DNA of 64,000 nt from NCBI RefSeq assembly GCF_965204125.1, contig NZ_OZ241968.1:496001-560000 (forward strand), read 5' to 3'. The position numbers and the translations under genes are program-made. Below, one piece after another: positions 8,239-16,194 of this stretch. Positions within the stretch are counted from its first letter, which is position 1; each line of letters begins with the position of its first letter. The notes beneath the pieces are model-generated. The model was not told the origin of the DNA. It searched no databases and worked only from the letters and a program-made list of their open reading frames with translations. Source of the DNA: Poriferisodalis sp965204125 (GTDB taxonomy: Bacteria; Actinomycetota; Acidimicrobiia; Acidimicrobiales; Poriferisodalaceae).

Positions 8239-9912
8239 TCATCCGGACGCAGTGGTATCCAACCGGCAGAAGCAGGACGCAGTGATGGGCACGTCTGCCC
8301 GCGCGATGGCGAGATCGAGGCGCTGGCGGATCAGCGGTTCCTCCACTGTTTCCCCTCGCCGCACGAGGCACTCGTGCAGCCCGTGCAGGCTCCAGACGTT
8401 GTCGGGATGCTGGCAGGGTCGGCGCAGCTGGTCGTCCAGGCCCAAGTCGGCCCGGTACAGCGCCTCGGCCTCGTCGAACTGGCCCTGTTCCGACAGCAAC
8501 GCGGCCAGTGCATGGCGTGTCGGCTGCATCCAGCCCCAGGGCTCGTCATAAGGCAGGTTGTCGTCGAGCTCCACCGCGTGGCGGAGATGGTCGAACGCGG
8601 CATCGAAGTTGCCGCAGCGGTACTCCACCTCGCCGTTCAGCATGGCCTCGGCCACGGTCAGGATGTCCAGGCCGGTGTTGTTGAACAGCGTGCGGCTCGG
8701 CAGCACCTGAGCCTTGGCGGCCAGGAATGCCTCGCGTTCGGCCAACGCTTCGTCGACCTGGCTCAGCGAGGCGTAGGCCACGATGCGTGCGTACAGCATC
8801 ATGGCCGTGGTGACGCAATAGAACTGCTGGTCGAAGGGCAGGTGCTGGTCGAGGATCTCGTGCCACTTGCCGAAGCGCACGAACACGTGCTGCTTGACCG
8901 CCACGAACCCTTCCAGCCAGTCGGCCATGGGCGGCGAGCCGGTTCGCAGCAGTTCCTCGGGCAGCGTGCGGTTCATCTCTTCGGCCGCCGCGAGGGCAGG
9001 GGCGTACTGGCCGGCCAGCATCGCGCCGTACACCTTGAAGTGATAGTCGTGGCAGCGGTAGGCGGAATAGAAGTTCATCGGACCCTTGAGGTCCAGGTAC
9101 TTCCGATCGGCCGCGATGGCGGCCGAGTTGCGGGTGACGACGTTGTGGTAGTGGCCGCACAGCACGTCGATATGGGTCGGCATGTGCACCAGGTGCCCTG
9201 CGTCGGGCGCCAGGTCGACCAGCCGGTCGCCGGCTGCCAACGCCCGCTCCGGGTGCGGCGACATCTCCATGAGATGGATGTACATGTGCAGCAAGCCCAG
9301 ATGGCTGTTGGCGCCCTCGGCGTCGAGCGTCTCGAAGGCAATCTCCAGCACATCGACCGCTTCGAGCGTGCCCGCGCCCTCCGCCGGTTCGCCGGTGACC
9401 AAGTCCCACAGTTCCCAGGGGGTGCGGTTCATGATCGCCTCGGCGAACAGGGAGCAGACATCGAGGTGGTCGCTGGCGGACCGGTAGACCTCGCGCATTG
9501 CGTCCGCGTAGGCGTCGTTCCAACGTCGGAAGTCGTCTTCGTCGGGTACTTCGGGGTGAGACGGGTAGCGGTACGCCAGCGCACCGATCAACGCACGTTC
9601 GATATCACCGGTGCCTGCTGCAGCAGACGCAGCTGCCGCTGCCTCGGTTCGGGCCCGTTGCAGCGAGGTGCGCAGATCGTCCTCATCGAAGTCTTCCCAC
9701 GGCTTGTTGTAGTTCGGGCCGATGGCGTACGCGATGCCCCAGTGCGCCATGGCGAAGCTGACGTCGTGCAGCAGCGCACGCTCGAAGCAGGCGATCGCCT
9801 CTTCATGATGGAAGCCGTAGCACCACGCCATGCCGCGGTCGAACCAGAGCTGGGCTTCGGCGTCAGACGTCGTGACCGGCCAGCGATACGAGCCCAGATC
9901 GAAGTACGCCAT
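8239..9912 (-). CDS. Tetratricopeptide repeat protein
   Basis: A 557-residue soluble protein built largely of helical repeats. Early on it has WFDRGMAWCYGFHHEEAIAC and FAMAHWGIAYAIGPNYNKPW, and near the C-terminus several TPR-like segments (ALAALLSEQGQFDEAEALYR). The middle has a conserved-looking VHMPTHIDVLCGHYH. Proteins of this build occur widely in bacteria as uncharacterised TPR proteins, and no enzymatic motif is evident. The ATG at 9912 is preferred because the 26 residues before it look non-conserved. The cox ATPase gene follows after 16 bp, so co-transcription is possible, but I cannot link it to CO oxidation. Confidence 0.75.
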   Translation of the reverse strand: MAYFDLGSYRWPVTTSDAEAQLWFDRGMAWCYGFHHEEAIACFERALLHDVSFAMAHWGIAYAIGPNYNKPWEDFDEDDLRTSLQRARTEAAAAASAAAGTGDIERALIGALAYRYPSHPEVPDEDDFRRWNDAYADAMREVYRSASDHLDVCSLFAEAIMNRTPWELWDLVTGEPAEGAGTLEAVDVLEIAFETLDAEGANSHLGLLHMYIHLMEMSPHPERALAAGDRLVDLAPDAGHLVHMPTHIDVLCGHYHNVVTRNSAAIAADRKYLDLKGPMNFYSAYRCHDYHFKVYGAMLAGQYAPALAAAEEMNRTLPEELLRTGSPPMADWLEGFVAVKQHVFVRFGKWHEILDQHLPFDQQFYCVTTAMMLYARIVAYASLSQVDEALAEREAFLAAKAQVLPSRTLFNNTGLDILTVAEAMLNGEVEYRCGNFDAAFDHLRHAVELDDNLPYDEPWGWMQPTRHALAALLSEQGQFDEAEALYRADLGLDDQLRRPCQHPDNVWSLHGLHECLVRRGETVEEPLIRQRLDLAIARADVPITASCFCRLDTTASG

Positions 9913-10046
9913 CGCGGTGTTCCGAATCCCCCTGGCCGTCCGGCAGTTCCCCAATTGCCCAGTATCTCTCACGAATTCGGCAAGAGTCATGAGGATCGTT
10001 CAATTCGCAGATGCGGGCACGTGCAGGACTCGACCGCCTGCCGTGC

Positions 10047-10874
10047 TCAGCCCACAGCGATCATCGACGTGCCGGCCAGCGCTGCAGCGATGCCGATGCC
10101 CTGCCACCAGCGCAGCGTGTCGTCATCGAAGAGCACCGCCAAGGCAATCGTCACCACCGGATAGAGCGAAGCTGCCACGGCCACCTCGCTGAGCGGGCCC
10201 CGTTGCAGCCCAGCGATGAATGCGCCCATGCCGGCCCCGCCGGCGACTCCCCCCGCGAAACCGGCGAGACGCAGCGATGGAGGCAGAATCTGGGGTATCC
10301 GCCGGACCCTGGTCACCGCCAGCATGCACGCCAGCGCCGCCGTCCGCTGGGTGACCGCCGGCCACATGCCGCTGTCGAGACTGGTCTCGCCCAACAGCAC
10401 CGTGGCTGTTGCGAAGGAAACTCCCGCCAGCAGTGCGAAGGCGATGCCGCGCCCGATGTCTCCGCGCAAGTCCGGCACGATGACCGCGGCCAGCAGCCCG
10501 GCGATGGTCACGGCGATGCCTGCGGCCACCACCGGCGAGGGCCGCTCGCCGGCCGCGAGCCCGTACGCCAGCGGCCCCAGCGCAGTGGAGGCGGCGACCA
10601 CCGGCGAGGCGATCGCGGCCGACGACACGGCCATGCTGTGCCACATCGCCGAGAGCGCGAACGCCATCAGAACTCCCGAAGCAGCCCCGAGCGCGAGGGC
10701 CGCGCCGCCGGGTGAGCTCGGCACCAGCAACAGCAGCACCACGGTCACGACCAGGCCGCCCATGAATGCTGTGCCGACTGCGGTCATGGCCCGCGCGCGC
10801 CGGCTGCAGTAGCGACCGAAGTAGTCGGATACGCCGATCAGGACCGACGCAGCAGCGCCCAGCAGCACCGGCAT
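10047..10874 (-). CDS. DMT (EamA-like) family transporter
   Basis: A 275-residue integral membrane protein with about ten hydrophobic segments separated by short loops, in two similar halves as in the drug/metabolite transporter superfamily. The N-terminus MPVLLGAAASVLIGVSDYFG and the C-terminal LYPVVTIALAVLFDDDTLRW, followed by GIGIAAALAGTSMI, are typical of EamA proteins. The substrate is unknown. A TAGCGT hexamer nine bases before the ATG suggests a leaderless transcript. Confidence 0.85.
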   Translation of the reverse strand: MPVLLGAAASVLIGVSDYFGRYCSRRARAMTAVGTAFMGGLVVTVVLLLLVPSSPGGAALALGAASGVLMAFALSAMWHSMAVSSAAIASPVVAASTALGPLAYGLAAGERPSPVVAAGIAVTIAGLLAAVIVPDLRGDIGRGIAFALLAGVSFATATVLLGETSLDSGMWPAVTQRTAALACMLAVTRVRRIPQILPPSLRLAGFAGGVAGGAGMGAFIAGLQRGPLSEVAVAASLYPVVTIALAVLFDDDTLRWWQGIGIAAALAGTSMIAVG

Positions 10875-10883
10875 GCGAATCGC

Positions 10884-10889
10884 ACGCTA
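10884..10889 (-). promoter_or_regulatory. -10 hexamer TAGCGT, leaderless start of the DMT transporter
   Basis: TAGCGT on the minus strand lies 9 nt before the ATG at 10874; no Shine-Dalgarno is present in between. Confidence 0.4.
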
Positions 10890-10948
10890 GTGGTGCGTCT
10901 GGCTCTGCCTTGCGGCCGCCGCGGAGCGACGTCGGAGCGCTTTCGGTC

Positions 10949-11986
10949 TCAGCTGGTGCCGAGCGAGAGCAGGTTGTCGACGGGCTGGTAGAGCTCTTCC
11001 AGGTAGGCCGTGTCGTCGGCGCTGAGCTCGATGGTGGTGGCCTCGACGAGCTGGTCGAGCTGGCTGATCTTGGACACGCCGACCACTGGCGCTGTGATCT
11101 CGGGCTTGTTGGTGAGCCACGCCAGCGCGATCTGGGCGGGGCGCACATCGAGTCGCTCGGCCACCTCGGACACCCGCGCAGCGATGTCGAAGTCGCGCTC
11201 GCCCAGGTAGAGGCTTTCCGTGCGGGCACGGTCCTGGCCCTTGGAGCGATCAGTGGTGCCGGCGTCGAGACTGCCCTGGTAGGACCCGGTGAGAATGCCC
11301 CGCGCCAATGGCGACCACGGTGTGAGCGCCACCCCGGTGCGTGTGCAGTACGGATTCATCTCCCGCTCTTCCTCGCGGTAGATGAGGTTGTAGTGATTCT
11401 GCATCGACACGAACTTGGTCCAGCCGCGCATCTCGGCAGTGAGCTGCAGCTCAGCAAATTGCCAGGCGAACATCGACGAGCCGCCGAGGTACAGCGCCTT
11501 GCCCGCCTTGACCACATCGTGCAGCGCTTCCAGCGACTCGACGATGGGCGTTTCCGAACTGCCGGGGATGCCGTGCGGGTGGCGGTGGATGATCAGCTGG
11601 TCCACGTAGTCGACACCGAGGCGGCGCAGCGAGTTGTCGACCCCCTCCATGATGTGCTTGCGACTCAGGCCGCCCTCGTTGGGATTGCGCCCCATGGGAA
11701 TCGAGACTTTTGTCGTCAGCACGTACTGCTCACGCGGCAGCAGCTCGCGCAGGATCTGGCCCACCACCTCTTCGGACGCCCCCACCCCGTAGATGTCGGC
11801 GCAGTCGAAGTAGTACAGGCCGCGCTCGATGGCGGCCTCGAAGATGGGGCGAGCCTGCTCGACACCCAAGGTCCAGTCGCCCTGGTGGCCCCGCCCGGGC
11901 ACACCGAAGTTCATGGTCCCCAAGCAGAGCTCCGACACCTGGAGACCGCAGTTCGAACCGAGCTGAGTGGATTTCAGTCGCGACAT
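10949..11986 (-). CDS. Aldo/keto reductase
   Basis: A 345-residue NADPH-dependent oxidoreductase with the (beta/alpha)8 fold. It has LCLGTMNFGVPGRGHQGDW at the start, YFDCADIYGVGASEEVVGQI with the catalytic Asp and Tyr, VLTTKVSIPMG with the Lys, and YVDQLIIHRHP with the His. The C-terminal cofactor region includes PAQIALAWLTNKPEITAPV. It resembles the YhdN/Tas-like AKR11-12 group more than the sugar reductases. The substrate is unknown. A TACGTT hexamer eight bases upstream suggests a leaderless mRNA. Confidence 0.9.
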   Translation of the reverse strand: MSRLKSTQLGSNCGLQVSELCLGTMNFGVPGRGHQGDWTLGVEQARPIFEAAIERGLYYFDCADIYGVGASEEVVGQILRELLPREQYVLTTKVSIPMGRNPNEGGLSRKHIMEGVDNSLRRLGVDYVDQLIIHRHPHGIPGSSETPIVESLEALHDVVKAGKALYLGGSSMFAWQFAELQLTAEMRGWTKFVSMQNHYNLIYREEEREMNPYCTRTGVALTPWSPLARGILTGSYQGSLDAGTTDRSKGQDRARTESLYLGERDFDIAARVSEVAERLDVRPAQIALAWLTNKPEITAPVVGVSKISQLDQLVEATTIELSADDTAYLEELYQPVDNLLSLGTS

Positions 11987-11994
11987 GGACCCGA

Positions 11995-12000
11995 AACGTA
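11995..12000 (-). promoter_or_regulatory. -10 hexamer TACGTT, leaderless start of the aldo/keto reductase
   Basis: TACGTT on the minus strand ends 8 nt before the ATG at 11986, with no ribosome binding site between. Confidence 0.4.
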
Positions 12001-12043
12001 TTCGACGGCGGCCCTGGCCCGTCGGCCTGTCTCCGCCGGTGCT

Positions 12044-13060
12044 TCAGGACTGCTGCAACGCAGGCTCTGGTGACCCTGCGGCGAGCGCCCGCCAGAGCGA
12101 GCGGTAGGTCGGCCACGAGGCGTCGGCAGGCAGGTAGCCGTCTTCGATCAGAGCAGTGTTCAGCCGGCGCAGGTTGCGGGCCGGCACGCCCGAATCGACA
12201 TGGTGCGCCAGGTGGTAGCCGACGTGGTATGGCACGAACAGCACCCGGGCCAGCCGGCTCTGGCGGATGTGATGCGTCGTGTTTCGACGGTCGGGGGTGC
12301 GGGTCATACCGCCGTGCTCAGCAATGGCCCGCAGCCGGTTGATGATCTGATACCAGGTGAAGAAAGGCACCGCCCACAAGAACAGGTACAGCCATGGGTG
12401 CCCTGCGAGCCAGAACGCTGCGAACACCATCGCCTGACCGGCGAAGAAACGCAGGCTGAGCGGCAGGAACTTGAGCTTGGCCAAGCCGGTGAACCGGGGC
12501 TTGACGATGCGCCATGCCGACACGCCCACCGCATCCCGCACGAACTTCCGACGGAGCGACCGCCAGGCGATCGGGTAGAACGAATACAGCAGGAAGTCGG
12601 GCTCGCGGGGGCCGAATTCGTCGCGGTGGTGGTTGGCGTGGCCGCGGCGGTAGTGGTGTGCGCCGGTGCCGAACGGGAACCAGCCCACGAGGTTGATCCC
12701 GATGCGGTCGTTCAGCCAGCGATTCGAGAACAGCAGCCGGTGCGCCGCCTCATGGTGGAGCACGAACATCCGCAGCTGCAGCGTGCCGATGATGGGCACT
12801 GCCGCGACCACAGCAAGCCAGTGCCCGATGGCAATCACTGCGGCGATCACCGCCACCGGCGCCGCCAGCGTGGCGATGACCTCGATCGCGTTGATGACGT
12901 CGGGAATGCGCCGCAGCTCAGCCCGAAACTCCGGCCGCGGCCGGCCGTCGGGCCGCAGGCGGTCCGAGCCCTCGAACCGGGGCAGATCGGGGCGCGTCAT
13001 GCCACCGGTCATCTTCGCCACAAGCTCGTCGTGCGTCGGCGGCGCAGCAGCAGCGCTCAC
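12044..13060 (-). CDS. Fatty acid desaturase family protein
   Basis: A 338-residue membrane di-iron enzyme. The three histidine boxes are visible: HHEAAHR (about residue 100), HHYRRGHANHH (about residue 135) and a C-terminal YHLAHHVD. Hydrophobic segments lie at about residues 50-90 and 210-240. These features fit the membrane desaturase/hydroxylase superfamily acting on fatty acyl or related lipid chains. The start is GTG, six bases behind a TAGCAT hexamer. It is divergent from the SDR gene, with a nested inverted repeat between them. The chain and position modified cannot be inferred. Confidence 0.88.
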   Translation of the reverse strand: MSAAAAPPTHDELVAKMTGGMTRPDLPRFEGSDRLRPDGRPRPEFRAELRRIPDVINAIEVIATLAAPVAVIAAVIAIGHWLAVVAAVPIIGTLQLRMFVLHHEAAHRLLFSNRWLNDRIGINLVGWFPFGTGAHHYRRGHANHHRDEFGPREPDFLLYSFYPIAWRSLRRKFVRDAVGVSAWRIVKPRFTGLAKLKFLPLSLRFFAGQAMVFAAFWLAGHPWLYLFLWAVPFFTWYQIINRLRAIAEHGGMTRTPDRRNTTHHIRQSRLARVLFVPYHVGYHLAHHVDSGVPARNLRRLNTALIEDGYLPADASWPTYRSLWRALAAGSPEPALQQS

Positions 13061-13066
13061 GCTTCG

Positions 13067-13072
13067 ATGCTA
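13067..13072 (-). promoter_or_regulatory. -10 hexamer TAGCAT, leaderless start of the desaturase
   Basis: TAGCAT on the minus strand lies 6 nt before the GTG start at 13060. It sits 10 bp from the outer arm of the inverted repeat at 13083. Confidence 0.4.
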
Positions 13073-13082
13073 CGACCCACGA

Positions 13083-13200
13083 GGGCTGTGCAGGGGCTGG
13101 TGTGCCCGCGCGCAGTTATGAAGCGCCCCTCCCACCCCCAACCTGCGCACGAAGCGCTTCATCTGTTTGAAGCACGGGTGCGCCAGCCCCTGCACAGCCC
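13083..13200. repeat. Nested inverted repeat between divergent desaturase and SDR genes
   Basis: Two 26-bp arms (13083-13108 and 13175-13200) are inverted copies with only two mismatches. Inside them a second perfect 9-bp pair lies at 13118-13126 and 13154-13162. Together they could form a 118-bp two-tier cruciform or RNA hairpin. It sits upstream of both divergent genes, so it is not their terminator. It could be an operator, or a small non-autonomous mobile element; I see no target-site duplication. Confidence 0.75.
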
Positions 13201-13248
13201 GGGCCGCACACGCGGCAAGCGGCTATGCAACGCCAGTCGGCCGTTGGC

Positions 13249-13254
13249 TACGGT
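13249..13254 (+). promoter_or_regulatory. Candidate -10 hexamer TACGGT for the SDR gene
   Basis: TACGGT lies 56 nt upstream of the SDR start, which has its own good ribosome binding site (AGGGGAAGAAG). No convincing -35 is seen, so this is tentative. Confidence 0.25.
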
Positions 13255-13310
13255 TCCGGGCGACCACACACCGGCTCTTGCGGAAGCCGGTTGAGACAGG
13301 GGAAGAAGCG

Positions 13311-14054
13311 ATGGACCTGGGTATCTCAGGACGCACTGCAGCAGTTGCTGCCGGCTCAGCAGGGTTGGGGCTCGGATCGGCCAAGGCACTCGCAGCCGAG
13401 GGCGTGCGAGTGGCCATCTGCGGCCGGGACCCCGAACGGTTGGCGGCAGCCGCCGCGCAGATCGACGGCGAGGTGCTCTCGATCACTGCCGATCTGGGCA
13501 ACCCCGATGAAGGTCGCAGCTTCGTCGAGCAGGCCATCGAAGGTCTCGGCTCGGTCGACATTCTTGTCACCAACGCAGGCGGCCCGCCTCCGGGCATGTT
13601 CGAGAGCACCGAGATCGACGCCTACCAGATGGCCTTCGACATGAACTGCAAGGCCATGATCGAGATGTGCCGGGTGGCCGTCCCGCCGATGCGCGAGCGC
13701 GGCTGGGGCCGGGTGTGCGCCATCACCAGCGTCGGCGTCAAGCAGCCGATCCCGTTCCTGCTTGCCAGCTCCGTTGCACGGGCCGGTCTCACCAGCTTCC
13801 TCAAAATCACCGCCCGCGAGGTCGCAGGCGATGGCGTGACCGTCAACTCCGCCCAGCCCGGCACCCACTGGACCGACCGGGTCGCCAAGATGATGGACCG
13901 CGAGCAGGCAGGCCAGAGCAACCCGATGGGCATCTGCGGCGAGTCGGACGACTTCGGCGCTGCAGTGGCATTCCTCTGCAGCGAGCAGGCCAAGTTCATC
14001 ACCGGCACTGGTCTGCTCATCGACGGTGGCCAAGCCACCGGTCTGCTGGACTGA
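13311..14054 (+). CDS. SDR family oxidoreductase (divergent, no YxxxK)
   Basis: A 247-residue Rossmann-fold SDR. The cofactor loop region AAGSAGLGLGSAKALA starts at about residue 12, and VTNAGGPPPG and GVTVNSAQPGTHWTDR are present. At the catalytic Tyr-x-x-x-Lys position the protein reads PFLLASSVARAGLTSF, so the usual Tyr and Lys are missing; the Ser of ITSVGVKQP is kept. A known bacterial FabG-like subgroup shares this KQP...S...RAG pattern. The ATG at 13311 follows a clear Shine-Dalgarno. It converges with coxM, 60 bp apart. The substrate, and even whether it acts as a dehydrogenase, is open. Confidence 0.85.
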   Translation: MDLGISGRTAAVAAGSAGLGLGSAKALAAEGVRVAICGRDPERLAAAAAQIDGEVLSITADLGNPDEGRSFVEQAIEGLGSVDILVTNAGGPPPGMFESTEIDAYQMAFDMNCKAMIEMCRVAVPPMRERGWGRVCAITSVGVKQPIPFLLASSVARAGLTSFLKITAREVAGDGVTVNSAQPGTHWTDRVAKMMDREQAGQSNPMGICGESDDFGAAVAFLCSEQAKFITGTGLLIDGGQATGLLD

Positions 14055-14114
14055 CAGCGCTTTGCCGAGCCGCGTTCGGGCGGCTGCCCGACGGGTTCCC
14101 GCCTGAGCGCCGAT

Positions 14115-14942
14115 CTAGGAAACGCCGGCCGCTTCGAGTGCCCGGCGGGTGAGCACCCGGGCGAGGTGGTTGCGGTAGTCGGGCGTGGCGTTCAGATCCG
14201 TGGGGGCGTCTGTGCCCTCGGCAGCCTGCTCGGCAGCGTCAGCCGCCGAGGCCCCGCCTGCGAGCGCGTTCTCCACCGCGCTGGCACGCAGCGGCACTGA
14301 GCCCATGTTCACGAGCGCCACGTTCGTGCCGCCGTTGACGGTCACCGCGGCGGCACCGACGATCGCCCAGTCCTGGGCCCGCCGGTTGAACTTCTGGTAG
14401 TTCCAGCCCGCGCCGGGGGCCTTCGGGACCCGGATCTCGGTCAGCATCTCGTCGTCGGCCAGCGCCGATTCGAAGTAGCCGGTGAAGAAATCGCCGGCAG
14501 CTATCTCGCGGCTCCCGTTCGGGCCCTGTGCAACGAGTGTGCCGCCAAGTGCCAGCACGGCTGCCGGCAAGTCAGACGCCGGGTCGGAGTGGGCCAGCGA
14601 GCCGCCGATGGTGCCGCGGTGGCGCACCTGCGGGTCGCCCACCTCGCCGGCCACATGGCCCAGCAGGGGGCACTCGGCAGCCAGCAGGTCGCTGGTCTCG
14701 AGCGCACGGTGGCGGGTGAGCGCACCGACAGCGATGTGATCACCGCCGTCAGTGATGTAGCTGAGATCGCTGACGCGGCCGATGTCCACGAGCACGCTGG
14801 GCACCGCCAAGCGCAGCTTCATCATCGGCAGCAGCGAATGGCCGCCGGCCAGCAGCTTGGCCTCGTCACCATGCTCGCCGAGCAGTGCGATGGCCTCCTC
14901 CGCGGAGCCGGCCCGTACGTAGTCGAATGCTGCAGGAATCAT
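14115..14942 (-). CDS. coxM: Molybdenum hydroxylase FAD-binding subunit (CoxM-like)
   Basis: A 275-residue medium subunit of the CO/xanthine dehydrogenase family, carrying FAD and passing electrons from the iron-sulfur clusters to quinone or another acceptor. Both FAD signatures are present: AGGHSLLPMMKLR (about residues 32-44) and TIGGSLAHSDPASDLP (about 111-126). The C-terminal CO_deh_flav_C region follows (EMLTEIRVP, KFNRRAQDWAIVGAAA). It is 13 bp behind coxS in the same operon. The next gene downstream is convergent and unrelated, so the molybdenum-binding large subunit, usually third, is absent here. Confidence 0.92.
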   Translation of the reverse strand: MIPAAFDYVRAGSAEEAIALLGEHGDEAKLLAGGHSLLPMMKLRLAVPSVLVDIGRVSDLSYITDGGDHIAVGALTRHRALETSDLLAAECPLLGHVAGEVGDPQVRHRGTIGGSLAHSDPASDLPAAVLALGGTLVAQGPNGSREIAAGDFFTGYFESALADDEMLTEIRVPKAPGAGWNYQKFNRRAQDWAIVGAAAVTVNGGTNVALVNMGSVPLRASAVENALAGGASAADAAEQAAEGTDAPTDLNATPDYRNHLARVLTRRALEAAGVS

Positions 14943-14955
14943 TGCTGCGCTCCCC

Positions 14956-15426
14956 TCAGGCCGCTGTCTCGCCGGCCGCGCAGGCCAGCACCGACTTGAC
15001 GATGTTGTGATACCCCGTGCAGCGGCACAGGTTCCCCTCCAGTCCCAAGCGGACGTCTCGCTCGGACGGGTCGGGGTTCTCCTCGAGCAGCGACACCGCC
15101 GCCATGACCATGCCGGGAGTGCAGTAGCCGCACTGCAGGCCGTGGTTCTGGCGGAAGGCCTCCTGCATCGGGTGCAGCTCGTCTTCCGACGGCGCCAAGC
15201 CCTCGATGGTCAGGATGTCCTCGCCGTCAGCCTGCACCGCCAGCATCGTGCACGACTTCACCGATTCGCCGTTCACATGCACTGTGCAGGCGCCGCACGA
15301 GGACGTATCGCAGCCGATGTTCGTGCCTGTCAGCCGCAGATCGTCCCGCAGCCAGTACACGAGCAGCGTGCGCGGCTCGACATCGCCAGTACGAGTCTCG
15401 CCGTTCACCGTGACGCTGATCTCCAC
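14956..15426 (-). CDS. coxS: Molybdenum hydroxylase [2Fe-2S] subunit (CoxS-like)
   Basis: A 156-residue small subunit with two [2Fe-2S] clusters. The plant-type ferredoxin cluster uses CDTSSCGACTVHVNG plus a later SCTMLA; the second cluster uses HGLQCGYCTPGMVMA and EGNLCRCTGYHNIV. I chose the GTG at 15426 because GGGAGAGG precedes it by five bases and the length then fits the family. The upstream ATG at 15465 overlaps a candidate -10 (TATGCT) and would add non-conserved residues. It is divergent from a TetR regulator, 174 bp away. Confidence 0.92.
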   Translation of the reverse strand: MEISVTVNGETRTGDVEPRTLLVYWLRDDLRLTGTNIGCDTSSCGACTVHVNGESVKSCTMLAVQADGEDILTIEGLAPSEDELHPMQEAFRQNHGLQCGYCTPGMVMAAVSLLEENPDPSERDVRLGLEGNLCRCTGYHNIVKSVLACAAGETAA

Positions 15427-15460
15427 TATGACCTCTCCCGTCTCGTCGGCCTCGGGGCCG

Positions 15461-15466
15461 AGCATA
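15461..15466 (-). promoter_or_regulatory. Candidate -10 hexamer TATGCT for coxSM
   Basis: TATGCT on the minus strand would start transcription near 15454, leaving a leader of about 28 nt that carries the GGGAGAGG ribosome binding site of coxS. No clear -35 is seen. Confidence 0.3.
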
Positions 15467-15500
15467 TTGTTCCGCGGCCGTGAGGCCGGGCGGCGTTGCA

Positions 15501-15510
15501 CGCGGCCGCG
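15501..15510. promoter_or_regulatory. Palindrome CGCGGCCGCG between coxS and tetR; possible operator
   Basis: A perfect 10-bp palindrome lies in the divergent intergenic region, upstream of the candidate coxS -10. Nearby, GCACCAT is repeated directly (15523 and 15533). Either could be bound by the adjacent TetR-type regulator. GC-only palindromes also arise by chance in this genome. Confidence 0.25.
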
Positions 15511-15588
15511 AGGGCCGAGCGCGCACCATCATGCACCATGCGGCAGCTACGCGCAGACACGAGGACAAGCGGCCTGCAAGCGCAGCAG

Positions 15589-15594
15589 TAGTTT
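15589..15594 (+). promoter_or_regulatory. -10 hexamer TAGTTT, leaderless start of the TetR regulator
   Basis: TAGTTT lies 6 nt before the GTG at 15601 and no Shine-Dalgarno is present, which suggests a leaderless mRNA and supports this GTG as start. Confidence 0.4.
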
Positions 15595-15600
15595 GACGAT

Positions 15601-16188
15601 GTGGCCGGTGAAGGGGCCATAGCGAGTACTGACAGCACGCCCGAACGCGCAAGCGAACCGGTGCCGCCGGACACGCATGACTCGATTCTGCGGCGGGCAC
15701 GTGACCTGTTCGCCCGGCAGGGTTACCGCGGCACGTCGATCCGGCAGCTCACCTCAGGACTCGGCCTCACGCCGGCAGCGCTCTACTACCACTTCACCGG
15801 AAAGGAAGACGTGCTCGCCGGGGTCTTGGCGCCGATGGAGCGCGACGGCGAGACCATCATCGCAAGGATGGCCGATTTGGAGCCGACGCCGGAAGCCCTG
15901 CGGGAGGTGCTCGATCGCTACTTCGACCTGCTCGCCCGCGACATTGTGGCGTTCCGCCTCGTCGCCGACGACGTCGATGTCCAGCAGAGCGCGGTGGGCC
16001 AGCGGTTGCGGGCCCAAGCCAGAGACCTCTTTGCGTGGCTTACCGGCTCTTCTCCTGAGGTCGAGGATCGGATCCGTGCGGCAGCCGCTGTGGGCACCAT
16101 TCGCCTCTCGCTGGAACAGAGCGGCGTGGAGCCCGACACTCACCGTGATGCGATTATCGGGCGGGCCCTGCAGATCATGACCGACTAG
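15601..16188 (+). CDS. TetR/AcrR family transcriptional regulator
   Basis: A 195-residue one-component repressor. The N-terminal helix-turn-helix spans about residues 25-70: ARDLFARQGYRGTSIRQLTS and then LGLTPAALYYHFTGKEDVLA, the characteristic recognition helix ending in YYHF. The C-terminal helical ligand domain is unrelated to well-known members. The start is GTG. It is divergent from coxSM, so it probably controls that operon and itself. It converges with ftsB, 6 bp apart. Confidence 0.9.
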   Translation: MAGEGAIASTDSTPERASEPVPPDTHDSILRRARDLFARQGYRGTSIRQLTSGLGLTPAALYYHFTGKEDVLAGVLAPMERDGETIIARMADLEPTPEALREVLDRYFDLLARDIVAFRLVADDVDVQQSAVGQRLRAQARDLFAWLTGSSPEVEDRIRAAAAVGTIRLSLEQSGVEPDTHRDAIIGRALQIMTD

Positions 16189-16194
16189 CGGCCG

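Noticed and set aside
8191..10164. A 657-codon plus-strand frame opposite the TPR gene, and a similar 642-codon one at 3884-5812.
   Set aside because: Both are shadows of well-supported minus-strand genes; neither shows domain motifs.
14066..14105. A possible intrinsic terminator between the SDR and coxM.
   Set aside because: Only a 6-bp stem with a 4-nt loop and no T-run; too weak to call.
15427..15465. An upstream ATG at 15465 as the coxS start.
   Set aside because: It overlaps a candidate -10 hexamer and adds non-conserved residues, whereas the GTG at 15426 has a good ribosome binding site.
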